NCBI RefSeq assembly: GCF_000737695.1
Contig: NZ_JPRM01000016.1
Span: 44,361-108,360 of the forward strand
From: Flavobacterium hydatis
GTDB taxonomy: Bacteria; Bacteroidota; Bacteroidia; Flavobacteriales; Flavobacteriaceae
DNA length: 64,000 nucleotides
Reading direction: 5' to 3'
Positions within the stretch are counted from its first letter, which is position 1, and each line of letters starts with the position of its first letter. Of the stretch, positions 35,018-44,197 are shown piece by piece. The notes beneath the pieces are model-generated. The model was not told where the DNA came from. It did no database searches and saw nothing but the letters and a program-made list of their open reading frames with translations. The translations under genes were made by a program, and so were the position numbers.

Positions 35018-36331
35018 TTAAACAGGTTCACCGTATAAATCAAATTCTGTAGCTTCTATTATTTTAATATTAACAAATTCTCCAGTTTTTAGATAGTTTT
35101 TAGACGCATCAATTAATACTTCGTTATCAACATCAGGGCTATCAAATTCTGTTCTTCCCACAAAATGAGCACCTTCTTTTCTGTCAATAATACATTTAAA
35201 AGTTTGTCCAACTTTCTCTTGGTTTAAATCCCATGAAATTTGCGATTGTAATTCCATGATTTCGTTAGCACGAGCTTGTTTTACATCATCCGGAACATCA
35301 TCTTCTAGTAAATAAGCATGTGTGTTTTCTTCATGAGAATAAGCGAAACAACCCATTCTGTCAAATTTCATTTCCTGAACAAAATCTTTAAGGATATTAA
35401 AGTCTTCTTGAGTTTCTCCTGGGTAACCTACAATAAGAGTCGTTCTAATAGCCATTCCAGGAACAGCATTACGGAAATCTTTTAATAGTTTAGTTGTTTT
35501 TTCCTGAGTTGTACCACGACGCATCGATTTTAAAACCGAATCCGAAATGTGTTGCAACGGAATATCAATATAATTACAAATCTTTGGCTCGCGTTTCATA
35601 ATCTCAAGAACATCCATTGGGAAACCAGTAGGGAAGGCGTAATGCAAACGAATCCACTCGATACCTTCTACTTTTACTAAAGCTTCAAGTAATTCACCTA
35701 AATTTCTTTTCTTATATATGTCAAGACCGTAGTAAGTTAAATCCTGAGCAATCAAGATTAATTCTTTTACACCGTTTTTAGCTAAGCCTTCAGCTTCTTT
35801 TACTAATTTTTCAATAGTTTGCGATACGTGTTTTCCACGCATAAGCGGAATTGCACAAAAACTACAAGGTCTGTCGCAACCTTCAGCAATTTTTAAATAA
35901 GCGTAATTTTTAGGAGTTGTAGTTAAACGTTCGCCTAATAATTCATGTTTATAATCGGCACCTAGTGCTTTTAATAATAGGGGTAATTCAGTTGTACCAA
36001 AATATTGGTCTACATTAGGAATTTCTTTTTCTAAGTCAGGTCTATAACGTTCAGACAGACATCCTGTCACAAAAACCTTATCTACTAATCCTTTTTCTTT
36101 TTTATCGGCATACTCCAGAATCATGTTTACCGATTCAGCTTTAGCGTTATCGATAAAGCCACAAGTATTTATAACAATAATATTGCCTTCTTCAGCAGCA
36201 GGAGCTTCATGTGTTACTTCCTTTCCGTTAGCGCGAAGTTGACCCATAAGTACTTCACTATCATATACATTTTTCGAACACCCAAGAGTGATTACGTTGA
36301 TTTTGTTCTTTTTTAAAGACTTGGTTCTCAT
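35018..36331 (-). CDS. rimO: Ribosomal protein S12 methylthiotransferase RimO
   Basis: 437 residues. A radical-SAM enzyme that adds a methylthio group to an Asp of ribosomal protein S12. MTTase N-terminal domain: the auxiliary 4Fe-4S cysteines lie in TLGCSKNVYDSE, INTCGFI and VTGCLSERY. Radical-SAM site: CDRPCSFCAIP. The TRAM domain is at the C-terminus (KVGQTFKCIIDRKEG onward). The SKNVYDSE wording fits RimO rather than MiaB. It is a single gene or loosely linked to the 34475 gene 45 bases downstream. Confidence 0.95.
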   Translation of the reverse strand: MRTKSLKKNKINVITLGCSKNVYDSEVLMGQLRANGKEVTHEAPAAEEGNIIVINTCGFIDNAKAESVNMILEYADKKEKGLVDKVFVTGCLSERYRPDLEKEIPNVDQYFGTTELPLLLKALGADYKHELLGERLTTTPKNYAYLKIAEGCDRPCSFCAIPLMRGKHVSQTIEKLVKEAEGLAKNGVKELILIAQDLTYYGLDIYKKRNLGELLEALVKVEGIEWIRLHYAFPTGFPMDVLEIMKREPKICNYIDIPLQHISDSVLKSMRRGTTQEKTTKLLKDFRNAVPGMAIRTTLIVGYPGETQEDFNILKDFVQEMKFDRMGCFAYSHEENTHAYLLEDDVPDDVKQARANEIMELQSQISWDLNQEKVGQTFKCIIDRKEGAHFVGRTEFDSPDVDNEVLIDASKNYLKTGEFVNIKIIEATEFDLYGEPV

Positions 36332-36423
36332 ACTTTTATAAATTGGAGTGCAAAATTACATTTTTTATTCCTAGAAACACCATGATTCCTCCTTTTTTCT
36401 GATGTTGTTATAATTGGTTTTAG

Positions 36424-36500
36424 AAGCTTTTCCTGCTGTCCGCTATATCTTTTTCTGTCTAAAGAAGCCAGAAAAAGGATGCCGCTCCCATCAGGGCTAG
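36424..36500 (+). repeat. Dispersed hairpin repeat, copy 3
   Basis: Starts AAGCTTTTCCTGCTGTCC and ends CATCAGGGCTAG. The hairpin arms CTTTTTCTG/CAGAAAAAG are conserved while the loop differs from the other copies. Confidence 0.75.
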
Positions 36501-36511
36501 TGTAGAAATAA

Positions 36512-36542
36512 AAAACCACTTCAAGGATATAGAAGTGGTTTT
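36512..36542 (-). terminator. Terminator of the T9SS type A gene
   Basis: Arms AAAACCACTTC (36512-36522) and GAAGTGGTTTT (36532-36542), with an A-run distal to it. Confidence 0.8.
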
Positions 36543-36562
36543 AGGATTATAGAAAATTTAAA

Positions 36563-38542
36563 CTAGTTTTTAATTAATTTTTTTGTTACAAGTGTATCTT
36601 CATTAATGTGTACAATATAGATTCCTGGTAAAGTTGAATATGTGCTTATTTCGATTAAATTATCAGAATGCATTGTTTTGTCAATTCTTATTTCGTTTCC
36701 AGACACATCAAAAAGTTTTATTTTTTCTGGATTTTTAAATTTGTTTACGTTTTGAATGTAGAAATTATTTGTTATCGGATTTGGGTATAAACTTAAATTA
36801 CTGTCTATTACTAAAGAATTGTTGTCAATGTTTAGTAAGTTGTCAGTTGCAAGATTAGAATGTAAACTTTCCTGATTTTTTGCTGTAAGCGTGGTCTCGT
36901 TTTCATCATTTGTTGTTAATCTTGCGCTTCTTCTTCCTATGGCTGGCGATGGAGTTCCTCCTGAAAGACCTCCTCTTTCTATGATTCCTGTTCCTAGAGG
37001 TATTGGTTTTATGGTAATGTTTATTACGTTGCTAATGCCGATTATTGCGTTGTTTTGAATGGCGAGTCTTCTGAATTTACCGCCACCTTCACGATTTCTT
37101 TCTCCTAATTTACCTAATCCTCTTTCGGGAAAAATATAGGTGCAACTGGAGTTTGTGGCATTTGGGATACTTGTCCATATTGTAGTTCGAGTACTTCTTT
37201 GTTCTTCTTCTATTTGCCATTGATAAGAAATGGAATTATCCAATACGTTTCCTGTGAAAGCTGTAGGCTGAGTTGTTGCAGATGCTAATTCTTGGTCGCA
37301 ACAAATAGTATTTTTAGGGGATGGAATGGTTGAAACCGTAATGTATTCGCTAAAATTATATTGTCCGTCGTTACTTATTGCAATCCTTCTAAATGAGGTT
37401 GTTTGAGTGAATGCATTTGTTGGGGTGTAATTTTGAAATGTTGCACCAGTAATGTTAGCCCAATTATTGCTTCCTATTTTTTGTTGCCATTGATAGTGCG
37501 TTATATATGTGTTTTCAAAAGATCTACTTAGGCCTGTAGTTGAAGCTGTACCGATTAAAGGAGCGGACTTGCTTCCAGGAGAAATTGATTGGTTGTCAAA
37601 AATGTAATTGTTTTGAATTAGACCGCTAGTTTTTGCTGTAGCATAGATGGTAATTGTCTTTATTCCTTGGAAGCTGAATGAAATTTTTAAATAGGAATCT
37701 GGAGTTATGTCAGAAGATTTTATTTCTATGTTATTAAATGTTATGATGCCATTGGTAATAGTCGGTGTTATCCCTTTCCCTTGATTTAAACTTACCTTTG
37801 TCTTTGTTTTGTCACCTATTAAAATGCCAGCAACCGGATAGTAGCCGAGCTCAAGTTTTGATCCATAGGTACAATTGTAATCAAATGTCAAGTTAATACT
37901 GGTAGTTCCAATTTCACCACGTTCGTAATCGGGAACGACTATTGTGTTATTTATTAATGGTAATCCGTTGCTGTATGAAATACTTCTTAAATTTATATTT
38001 GCTGTTGCTGGTTTGTATGGTTCATTTCCTGTTTTTGTACCACCAATAAGTTTGAATGTTAATTTGTTAGAAGTTTTTTTTGCGTTTTCTCCTCTGTAAG
38101 TAAAAACAATAGAGCAACCAGTATTGTATACAGTAGCTCTTTTTAAGCGTAATTTTTGGCGATAAGTATGACTGTATCTTGTGCCGTTGGGAGTTAGTTT
38201 TATTAAATTTTCAAAAAGAAAATGAGGAACAACTCCGTTATTGTAATATTCAGCAGGTTCATTATCAAAAGAATTTGGCTCATAAAAGTAACCATTTGAA
38301 AAACCTTGGTAGATGTTATTATCGCTACCTGTATATGATACTTTTACATCAAATTCTATGTCTAAATCATCGACTCCGTTAAAGCTGATTGTGTTATTTG
38401 GTAGAGCCAAACCATTGGTTACTATGTTTGATATTTCGATACTAACCTTAGGGTCGTAATTAGTGTTTACACTTTTGTTTGTTGAGTACAATGTAGAGTT
38501 AACTAATAGCAATGCAATAAAGTAATTTTTTAGCTTAATCAT
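36563..38542 (-). CDS. Secreted protein with T9SS type A sorting domain
   Basis: 659 residues. Signal-peptide-like start (1-22). Residues 25-310 are beta-rich with no family I recognise. Two related Ig-like blocks follow, each opening with YQWQ and closing FRR-AI (about 348-405 and 438-508). A low-complexity segment (515-545) leads to a type A CTD at 583-659: LSLYPNPITNNFYIQN, KIKLFDVSGNEI and a final KKLIKN. The protein is exported by the type IX system and anchored or released. An adhesin-like or surface role is likely but not provable. It stands alone with its own terminator. Confidence 0.85.
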   Translation of the reverse strand: MIKLKNYFIALLLVNSTLYSTNKSVNTNYDPKVSIEISNIVTNGLALPNNTISFNGVDDLDIEFDVKVSYTGSDNNIYQGFSNGYFYEPNSFDNEPAEYYNNGVVPHFLFENLIKLTPNGTRYSHTYRQKLRLKRATVYNTGCSIVFTYRGENAKKTSNKLTFKLIGGTKTGNEPYKPATANINLRSISYSNGLPLINNTIVVPDYERGEIGTTSINLTFDYNCTYGSKLELGYYPVAGILIGDKTKTKVSLNQGKGITPTITNGIITFNNIEIKSSDITPDSYLKISFSFQGIKTITIYATAKTSGLIQNNYIFDNQSISPGSKSAPLIGTASTTGLSRSFENTYITHYQWQQKIGSNNWANITGATFQNYTPTNAFTQTTSFRRIAISNDGQYNFSEYITVSTIPSPKNTICCDQELASATTQPTAFTGNVLDNSISYQWQIEEEQRSTRTTIWTSIPNATNSSCTYIFPERGLGKLGERNREGGGKFRRLAIQNNAIIGISNVINITIKPIPLGTGIIERGGLSGGTPSPAIGRRSARLTTNDENETTLTAKNQESLHSNLATDNLLNIDNNSLVIDSNLSLYPNPITNNFYIQNVNKFKNPEKIKLFDVSGNEIRIDKTMHSDNLIEISTYSTLPGIYIVHINEDTLVTKKLIKN

Positions 38543-38632
38543 AATTTATTGTTTTTAAGTTAATTACTAAAATATAGTAAATAAACTACAAAAACAAATG
38601 CTACGTGATTAATTGTAGGATTTTATTTAAAA

Positions 38633-38663
38633 AAAAACAGTCAGCTAATAGCTGACTGTTTTT
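38633..38663 (-). terminator. Terminator of the FadL-like gene
   Basis: Arms AAAAACAGTCAGCTA (38633-38647) and TAGCTGACTGTTTTT (38649-38663), 22 bases after the stop at 38685. Confidence 0.8.
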
Positions 38664-38684
38664 AAATTCATTTTTATGTTTTAA

Positions 38685-40190
38685 CTACAATTCAAATAGC
38701 ATAGTCAAAGAAACGTTGTTGAATTTTGTATTAATATTAGCTCCGTCTGTAAATCCTTGGCTAAAAAATGCTTGTTGAGAATTTCTCTTAGCATAAGAGT
38801 AAGCTAAATCTACTTTAGTAGAGCCGAAATTATATCCTAAACCTCCAGAATACCCGTTTAAATCACCAATGGTAGAGCTGTTTTTGTATGGGCTTTGTTC
38901 AAATCTGTAACCAGCTCTTAAGCTAAGTAGTTTGATTTTGTATTCCGCACCAATACGTACTTCACTACTATTTGTTAATTGGTCGCTCATGGTGTTGTTT
39001 ACCCCTCTAAAAAAGCTATCGTTTGTAGGTTTGAATTTAGTGTTGCCATAATCTTTAATAGCGTAATCAACACTTAGTAATCCAGTTTTCCCAAATACGT
39101 ATGCAAAACTTGCGGTCCATTTTCCAGGAGTTTGTAGTTTGTAAGGTTCAAGTACATTGATAATTTGTGGATCCACTATTCTATTAGGTAGTTCTCCGGC
39201 ATTGTTGCTACTTACTGTTACTAATGATTGAGTGGTTTCGTCATAGAGTTTGTACCAAGTATTTGATTCGTAGGCAAGACCTAATCTTATTTGGTCAGTT
39301 ACTTTTGCGATAGCTCCTATTTGGAATGAAAAACCATTTCCGTAAGTATATAGTTGATTGTCAAAACGCAATCTATTTATTCTGTCAATTGCTGTTGTAT
39401 TATTGTTGTTATCTTCGTAAAAACTAGTATTTCTGGTGTAATCGGTAAAATGAGAATTTAAGTTTACACCAATGTATAATTTGTCTTTATATGAAGTGGC
39501 AAAATTGAATGATAATTTGCCGTTATAGCCATTCGAATAAATTTCATTTTCCTGATAGTAATTTCCTCCGGCTGGAACATTAGACGTGTATTGGGTATTC
39601 TTGTCGTCCAGAGTCACAGGGTTAATGATGTATCCTTCGTAGCCCATATAGGCCTGTTGTGCACCATAGTTTAAGTTGCGATAATATGAATTTTTTATTA
39701 AGCCTAATGGAACAATTCCGTCAGCGTAATTTAAAAAGTATTTGTCTACAGAATTTGTCGGGTTTGTTCCAGCTGAGAATATTGCATCGTTGTAGTTGTT
39801 AGTGTTCTCGTAATTAACGGCTACAGCTAATTTTTTCCAGTTGCTTTTGGAGTCATAGTTGTTAAAAACTAAAACTCCTCCAGCTTGGTTTAATATAAAC
39901 GAATTTTCGCTTTCGTTAGTTTTTGTTCCAAAATAATTGGAGTTATTCTTGGTGTTGTAATTGCTTAATGTTACGCCAAACTGATTGTTTGCAAATACAG
40001 CAGAACCTGCAGGGTTAACATTTAACGAAGATAAATCTCCACCAAGTGCTCCAAATGCACCACCCATAGCGCGGAAACGAGCAGTTCCGTTTAGGTTGTC
40101 TTGTGAGTAACGCATTGCGTCAGATATACCTTGTGAGTGTGCTGCGCTAATAGATAGTCCGGTAAGGATTAGGAATATATACTTTTTCAT
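38685..40190 (-). CDS. FadL/OmpP1-like outer-membrane channel
   Basis: 501 residues. Signal peptide 1-19 (SAAHSQ). Residues 36-66 contain the family's ARFRAMGGAFGALGGDLSSL-like segment and NVNPAGSAVF, typical of FadL-family proteins in Bacteroidota. The beta-barrel then runs to a C-terminal VSLTMLFEL. FadL proteins pass long-chain fatty acids or other hydrophobic compounds. It is transcribed after the 40234-41304 lipoprotein, 43 bases apart, so a two-gene operon is likely. Confidence 0.88.
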   Translation of the reverse strand: MKKYIFLILTGLSISAAHSQGISDAMRYSQDNLNGTARFRAMGGAFGALGGDLSSLNVNPAGSAVFANNQFGVTLSNYNTKNNSNYFGTKTNESENSFILNQAGGVLVFNNYDSKSNWKKLAVAVNYENTNNYNDAIFSAGTNPTNSVDKYFLNYADGIVPLGLIKNSYYRNLNYGAQQAYMGYEGYIINPVTLDDKNTQYTSNVPAGGNYYQENEIYSNGYNGKLSFNFATSYKDKLYIGVNLNSHFTDYTRNTSFYEDNNNNTTAIDRINRLRFDNQLYTYGNGFSFQIGAIAKVTDQIRLGLAYESNTWYKLYDETTQSLVTVSSNNAGELPNRIVDPQIINVLEPYKLQTPGKWTASFAYVFGKTGLLSVDYAIKDYGNTKFKPTNDSFFRGVNNTMSDQLTNSSEVRIGAEYKIKLLSLRAGYRFEQSPYKNSSTIGDLNGYSGGLGYNFGSTKVDLAYSYAKRNSQQAFFSQGFTDGANINTKFNNVSLTMLFEL

Positions 40191-40233
40191 GTTCAGATAA
40201 ATAGGTTTTAATTTGTTTTAAAGAAGATGTAAA

Positions 40234-41304
40234 TTATCTTCTTCCACCACCAGAGGATCTTCCGCCTCCGCCACCTCCGCCGCCAGACATTCTGCCACCG
40301 CCACCACCTGATGAGCTAGGGCTATATGATCTTGATGGAGTGCTAGAAGGGGTATAGCTTCTAGTTGGACTAGATGAACCAGGATTGTAGCTTCTGCTTG
40401 GAGTGCTACTGCTGTTATTTCTTCGTGTTGGAGTATAAGTGCTATTTTGTGAACCTGAAGATTGATCTCTTCTTGTGTAATTAGAATTACCGTTGTTGTT
40501 ATAAGAGTCGTTTCTTCTGTAATCAGTATAATTTGTGTTACCGCTTCCTCTTCTGTTAGTGTTATAGTTAGAGTTTTGAGAATCCGTTCTTCTGTAATCA
40601 CTATAGTTACTATTTCCTCTTCTGTTAGTGAATTCTGTAGGTCTGGAATTTGTATAATTAGTGCTTCCTCTTCTGTTTGTAGAGTAGTCAGAGTTTCTAG
40701 AATAACTTCTGTTGTTATAATATGTATTGTTACGGTTTATACTGTTATTATAGTAAGAACCTCTACGGCCATAGTTATAAGAGTAGTTATTGTATCGGTA
40801 GCCACCATAATAATAAGGTCTGTATCCGTAATAAGGGTAGTAGGATGGATATCCCCATCCGCCACCATAATATGGGTAACCCCATCCGTAACCGTAGCCA
40901 AAGCCACCATAATAAGGATAGCCAAAACCAAAAGATAATCCCCAAGTATTTGGGTATATGTTTACAGATACATCCTGAACATTGCTTCCCCAGCCAGCAT
41001 AACTAATGCTTGAGTTTGTTATACTGTCATCAGATTCGTTATAAGAACCGTAATTATCAACATTTGTGAAGATTTCTGTAGGTTCATCATTGTTTTGTAG
41101 GGAGCTAAAATAATCTTTGTATTGATTATTAGTGCCGCTTGTAGTAACTCTTTCGGTGTAATTATTAGATGATGTTCTATATATGCCATCATTGTCATAG
41201 TAAGAACTATTTTGATAAGAACCACACGAAGTTACTAGAAAACACAATAGGACTGCAATGGAAAAAAGAGCCGTGTTTTTTTGGAAAAAAATATTAGTTT
41301 TCAT
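40234..41304 (-). CDS. Low-complexity Tyr/Gly/Asn/Ser-rich lipoprotein
   Basis: 356 residues from the ATG at 41304. An in-frame ATG nine codons earlier (41331) is less likely, since the signal peptide then starts late. Lipobox LVTSC. Residues about 25-115 are unremarkable acidic sequence. A Tyr/Gly run (about 120-165) with PYYGG and YGWGYP units is followed by about 150 residues of Arg/Asn/Tyr/Ser repeats (NTNRRGS, YTDYRRNDS) and a Gly-rich end. It is likely extracellular, possibly matrix or fibre forming. Frames in the opposite strand across this repetitive DNA are shadows. It is the first gene of a pair with the FadL-like channel. Confidence 0.8.
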   Translation of the reverse strand: MKTNIFFQKNTALFSIAVLLCFLVTSCGSYQNSSYYDNDGIYRTSSNNYTERVTTSGTNNQYKDYFSSLQNNDEPTEIFTNVDNYGSYNESDDSITNSSISYAGWGSNVQDVSVNIYPNTWGLSFGFGYPYYGGFGYGYGWGYPYYGGGWGYPSYYPYYGYRPYYYGGYRYNNYSYNYGRRGSYYNNSINRNNTYYNNRSYSRNSDYSTNRRGSTNYTNSRPTEFTNRRGNSNYSDYRRTDSQNSNYNTNRRGSGNTNYTDYRRNDSYNNNGNSNYTRRDQSSGSQNSTYTPTRRNNSSSTPSRSYNPGSSSPTRSYTPSSTPSRSYSPSSSGGGGGRMSGGGGGGGGRSSGGGRR

Positions 41305-41404
41305 ATCTGTGGATTTTTTATTGTTGGACAATACAAAAATAGTTAGTTTTGTGAAACTATTTAGTTAAAATAAGTTAAACAAAATTTGTGCCAAACTATT
41401 CAAT

Positions 41405-42883
41405 ATGAGTAAGAACCTTACTACAAGATCAGAAGATTATTCAAAATGGTATAACGAGCTGGTTGTAAAAGCGGATTTAGCCGAGAATTCAGGAGTTAGA
41501 GGATGTATGGTTATTAAGCCGTACGGATATGCTATTTGGGAAAAAATGCAAGCTGAGTTAGATCGAAAATTTAAAGAAACAGGACATCAAAATGCTTACT
41601 TTCCGTTATTTGTTCCAAAAAGCATGTTTGAGGCTGAGGAGAAAAATGCAGAAGGATTTGCAAAAGAATGCGCCATTGTTACTCATTATAGATTAAAGAA
41701 TGACCCCGACAAACCAGGGAAGCTTATGGTTGATCCTAATGCGAAGTTAGAGGAAGAGCTAATTGTTCGTCCTACGAGTGAAGCTATTATATGGTCTACC
41801 TATAAAGGATGGGTACAATCATATCGTGATTTACCTTTATTAATCAATCAATGGGCAAATGTGGTTCGTTGGGAAATGAGAACTCGATTGTTTTTAAGAA
41901 CAGCCGAATTCTTGTGGCAAGAAGGACATACAGCTCACGCTACGAAAAGTGAAGCTGTTGAGGAGTCTGAAAAAATGATGAATGTATATGCTGAGTTTGT
42001 TGAGAATTTTATGGCAATTCCGGTTGTAAAAGGAATCAAGACAGAAACAGAGCGATTTGCAGGAGCGGAAGAAACCTATTGTATAGAAGCGTTAATGCAG
42101 GATGGTAAAGCATTGCAGGCAGGAACGTCTCATTTCTTAGGGCAAAACTTTGCAAAAGCATTTGATGTGAAATTTGCAAATGCCGAAGGAACGCAAGAAT
42201 ATGTGTGGGGAACTTCTTGGGGAGTTTCTACGAGATTAATGGGAGCTTTAGTAATGACGCACTCAGATGATAAAGGATTAGTATTGCCTCCAAATTTAGC
42301 ACCTATACAAGTGGTGATTGTTCCTATTCATAAAACAGACGAGCAGCTGGATGAAATTACGGTTGTGGTAAATGAATTGGTTTCTCAGTTGAGAAAACTG
42401 AATATCGCTGTGAAGTATGATGACAGAACTACACAAAAGCCAGGATTCAAGTTTAACGAGTATGAATTAAAAGGAGTGCCGATACGAATTGCGGTTGGTC
42501 CTAAAGATTTAGAAAATGGAACTTTTGAAATTGCAAGAAGAGATACTTTGACAAAAGAAACGGTTTCGAAAGATGGAATTGTGACTTATGTGAACGATTT
42601 ATTGACTCAAATTCAAATTGATTTGTATAATAAAGCATTAGATTATCGAAATACTCATATTACAGAGGTAAATAGTTTTGATGAATTTAAAGATGTTTTA
42701 GAGAATAAAGGTGGCTTTGTATCAGCTCATTGGGATGGAACTGCAGCTACAGAAGAGAAGATTAAAGATTTGACAAAAGCAACAATTAGATGTATTCCTT
42801 TAGATGGGGTAGAAGAAGCGGGAACCTGTGTGTTTACTGGGGATTCTTCTTCAAGAAGGGTGCTTTTTGCTAAGGCATATTAA
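41405..42883 (+). CDS. proS: Prolyl-tRNA synthetase (archaeal/eukaryal-type, ProS type 3)
   Basis: 492 residues, shorter than the bacterial type with its editing insertion. Class II core: motif 2 region [15 protein letters not shown] with the RPTSE signature, [29 protein letters not shown], then motif 3 [21 protein letters not shown]. The anticodon-binding domain is at about 310-400 ([11 protein letters not shown]), and the C-terminal zinc-like domain ends with [15 protein letters not shown]. It charges tRNA-Pro. A tRNA-Glu cluster follows. Confidence 0.96.
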   Translation: MSKNLTTRSEDYSKWYNELVVKADLAENSGVRGCMVIKPYGYAIWEKMQAELDRKFKETGHQNAYFPLFVPKSMFEAEEKNAEGFAKECAIVTHYRLKNDPDKPGKLMVDPNAKLEEELIVRPTSEAIIWSTYKGWVQSYRDLPLLINQWANVVRWEMRTRLFLRTAEFLWQEGHTAHATKSEAVEESEKMMNVYAEFVENFMAIPVVKGIKTETERFAGAEETYCIEALMQDGKALQAGTSHFLGQNFAKAFDVKFANAEGTQEYVWGTSWGVSTRLMGALVMTHSDDKGLVLPPNLAPIQVVIVPIHKTDEQLDEITVVVNELVSQLRKLNIAVKYDDRTTQKPGFKFNEYELKGVPIRIAVGPKDLENGTFEIARRDTLTKETVSKDGIVTYVNDLLTQIQIDLYNKALDYRNTHITEVNSFDEFKDVLENKGGFVSAHWDGTAATEEKIKDLTKATIRCIPLDGVEEAGTCVFTGDSSSRRVLFAKAY

Positions 42884-42910
42884 TTTTTTTAATTTTTTTT
42901 GCTTCAGCTA

Positions 42911-42940
42911 TTGTACATCTAAAAAACAGTTGTATCTTTG
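42911..42940 (+). promoter_or_regulatory. Bacteroidota-type promoter for the tRNA-Glu cluster
   Basis: TTG at 42911-42913, exactly 19 bases, then TATCTTTG at 42933-42940. This fits the TTG-N19-TAnnTTTG consensus. It is 20 bases before the first tRNA. Confidence 0.65.
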
Positions 42941-42959
42941 CAACCGCAATACAGAAGCA

Positions 42960-43031
42960 GGCCCGTTCGTCTATCGGTTAGGACGCATGGTTTTCATCCA
43001 TGTAAGAGCGGTTCGATTCCGCTACGGGCTA
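42960..43031 (+). tRNA. tRNA-Glu (UUC), copy 1
   Basis: 72 bases that fold as a cloverleaf. The acceptor GGCCCGT pairs with ACGGGCT (first pair G-U). The D-arm is GTCTATCGGTTAGGAC; the anticodon stem is CATGG/CCATG with loop TTTTCAT, anticodon TTC (A37); the T-arm is AGCGG-TTCGATT-CCGCT; the discriminator is A. No CCA is encoded. Confidence 0.95.
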
Positions 43032-43079
43032 CTACTTTTTTTTGCGAGTTAAAAGTTATTTGAAGATTGAAAATAAAAT

Positions 43080-43151
43080 GGCCCGTTCGTCTATCGGTTA
43101 GGACGCATGGTTTTCATCCATGTAAGAGCGGTTCGATTCCGCTACGGGCTA
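43080..43151 (+). tRNA. tRNA-Glu (UUC), copy 2 (identical to copy 1)
   Basis: Same 72 bases as copy 1, starting 120 bases later. This identity points to recent duplication or gene conversion. Confidence 0.95.
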
Positions 43152-43195
43152 CAATTTCAATTTTGAATAATTAATAAAAAACTTAGAAGAATACT

Positions 43196-43267
43196 GGTCC
43201 GTTCGTCTAGGGGTTAGGACTTCAGGATTTCGTCCTGGTAACAGGGGTTCGATTCCCTTACGGACTA
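43196..43267 (+). tRNA. tRNA-Glu (UUC), divergent third copy
   Basis: Acceptor GGTCCGT/ACGGACT, D-arm GTCTAGGGGTTAGGAC, anticodon stem TCAGG/CCTGG (one T-G pair) with loop ATTTCGT, giving anticodon TTC but G at position 37. T-arm AGGGG-TTCGATT-CCCTT with one G-U pair. Copies 1 and 2 have A37. The cloverleaf is complete, so it is a gene rather than a fragment, but the G37 is unusual for Glu. Confidence 0.85.
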
Positions 43268-43420
43268 CTAAAATTAGTTGTGAATAAGTTTTGTAAAATA
43301 AGAGCTGGTGTCTCGGTTTTTGTTTTATTAGTTAAAGCTAAAGTGATTGTTTTTGCAATTGTGGGAGGCTTTTCTTTTTTAACTAGTATTTATAATTATT
43401 ACATCTAAAATTAAAAGAAA

Positions 43421-43672
43421 ATGGCAAATCATAAGTCAGCATTAAAAAGAATCAGAAGTAACGAAAAAAGAAGAGTACTTAACAGATATCAACACAAAAC
43501 TACTCGTAATGCTATCAAAGCGTTAAGAATAGCTACAGATAAACAAGATGCTACTTCAAAATTATCAACTGTAATTTCTATGATTGATAAATTAGCGAAA
43601 AAGAATATCATTCATGATAACAAAGCGTCTAATTTAAAATCTAAATTAACGAAACATGTAGCTAAATTGTAA
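43421..43672 (+). CDS. rpsT: 30S ribosomal protein S20
   Basis: 83 residues, basic. MANHKSALKRIRSNEKRR is the typical S20 start, followed by NAIKALR and KGSKNIIHDNKASNLKSKL-like C-terminal helices (here AKKNIIHDNKASNLKSK). S20 binds the 5' domain of 16S rRNA. It follows the tRNA-Glu cluster on the same strand and is closed by its own terminator. Confidence 0.97.
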   Translation: MANHKSALKRIRSNEKRRVLNRYQHKTTRNAIKALRIATDKQDATSKLSTVISMIDKLAKKNIIHDNKASNLKSKLTKHVAKL

Positions 43673-43697
43673 TCATACAATTTGCTAAAATATATAA

Positions 43698-43727
43698 AAA
43701 AGCTCTCTTTTAGAGGGCTTTTTTTTA
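43698..43727 (+). terminator. Terminator of rpsT
   Basis: AAAGCTCTC/GAGGGCTTT stem (43698-43721) with one G-U pair and T-run to 43726. Confidence 0.8.
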
Positions 43728-43738
43728 TGCTCAAAAGG

Positions 43739-43772
43739 CTCCTTAAGTAATTAGTTTTAATTGTTTAAGGAG
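43739..43772 (-). terminator. Terminator after the receiver gene (weak)
   Basis: CTCCTTAA (43739-43746) and TTAAGGAG (43765-43772) pair, 10 bases after the minus-strand stop at 43783. The U-run is short. Confidence 0.5.
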
Positions 43773-43782
43773 TTTTTTCTGT

Positions 43783-44196
43783 TTAATCCATTTTGTCTTT
43801 TATATATTCAAGCATCTGTAGTGTGATGGGTTTCGAGAGGAAGTCAAGTATCATTGGGTATCTTTTTGCTTTTTCTAAATCTTCAGGATCTATGGTAGAG
43901 GATAGTATGATTACATTGGTGGTGTTAAAATCTGAGTAATTAGATGTAGAGAAATGATCAAGGAATTCCCAGCCTCCCATTACAGGCATATTTAAATCTA
44001 AGAAAATAAGCCTTGGTTTTTTATTATCAAGATCATTGAGTTTGGTGTTGTATTTAAGGGTGTTGAAATACAACAAAGCTTCTTCTCCGTTTTGTGCGGT
44101 TATTATTTCATTGGAAAATGCAGCTTTAGTGATTACTTTTTTGCATAGCATTAGTGCTATGGGGTCGTCGTCTATGCATAAAATTTGATCAAACAT
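43783..44196 (-). CDS. Stand-alone response regulator receiver domain
   Basis: 137 residues, receiver only. Acidic pocket Asp9-Asp11 (CIDDDP), phospho-acceptor Asp67 in IFLDLNMPVMGG, Ser99-Ser100 region in VIILSSTID, and Lys122 in SKPIT. There is no output domain, so signalling goes by protein contact or as a phosphorelay middle step. It starts one base after the histidine kinase stop, so the two form an operon and a cognate pair. Confidence 0.92.
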   Translation of the reverse strand: MFDQILCIDDDPIALMLCKKVITKAAFSNEIITAQNGEEALLYFNTLKYNTKLNDLDNKKPRLIFLDLNMPVMGGWEFLDHFSTSNYSDFNTTNVIILSSTIDPEDLEKAKRYPMILDFLSKPITLQMLEYIKDKMD

Positions 44197-44197
44197 T

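Noticed and set aside
40462..40938. 158-codon plus-strand frame opposite the low-complexity lipoprotein
   Set aside because: It is Ser/Val/Ile-rich and arises from reading the repetitive gene on the wrong strand. The same applies to 40218-40601 on the minus strand.
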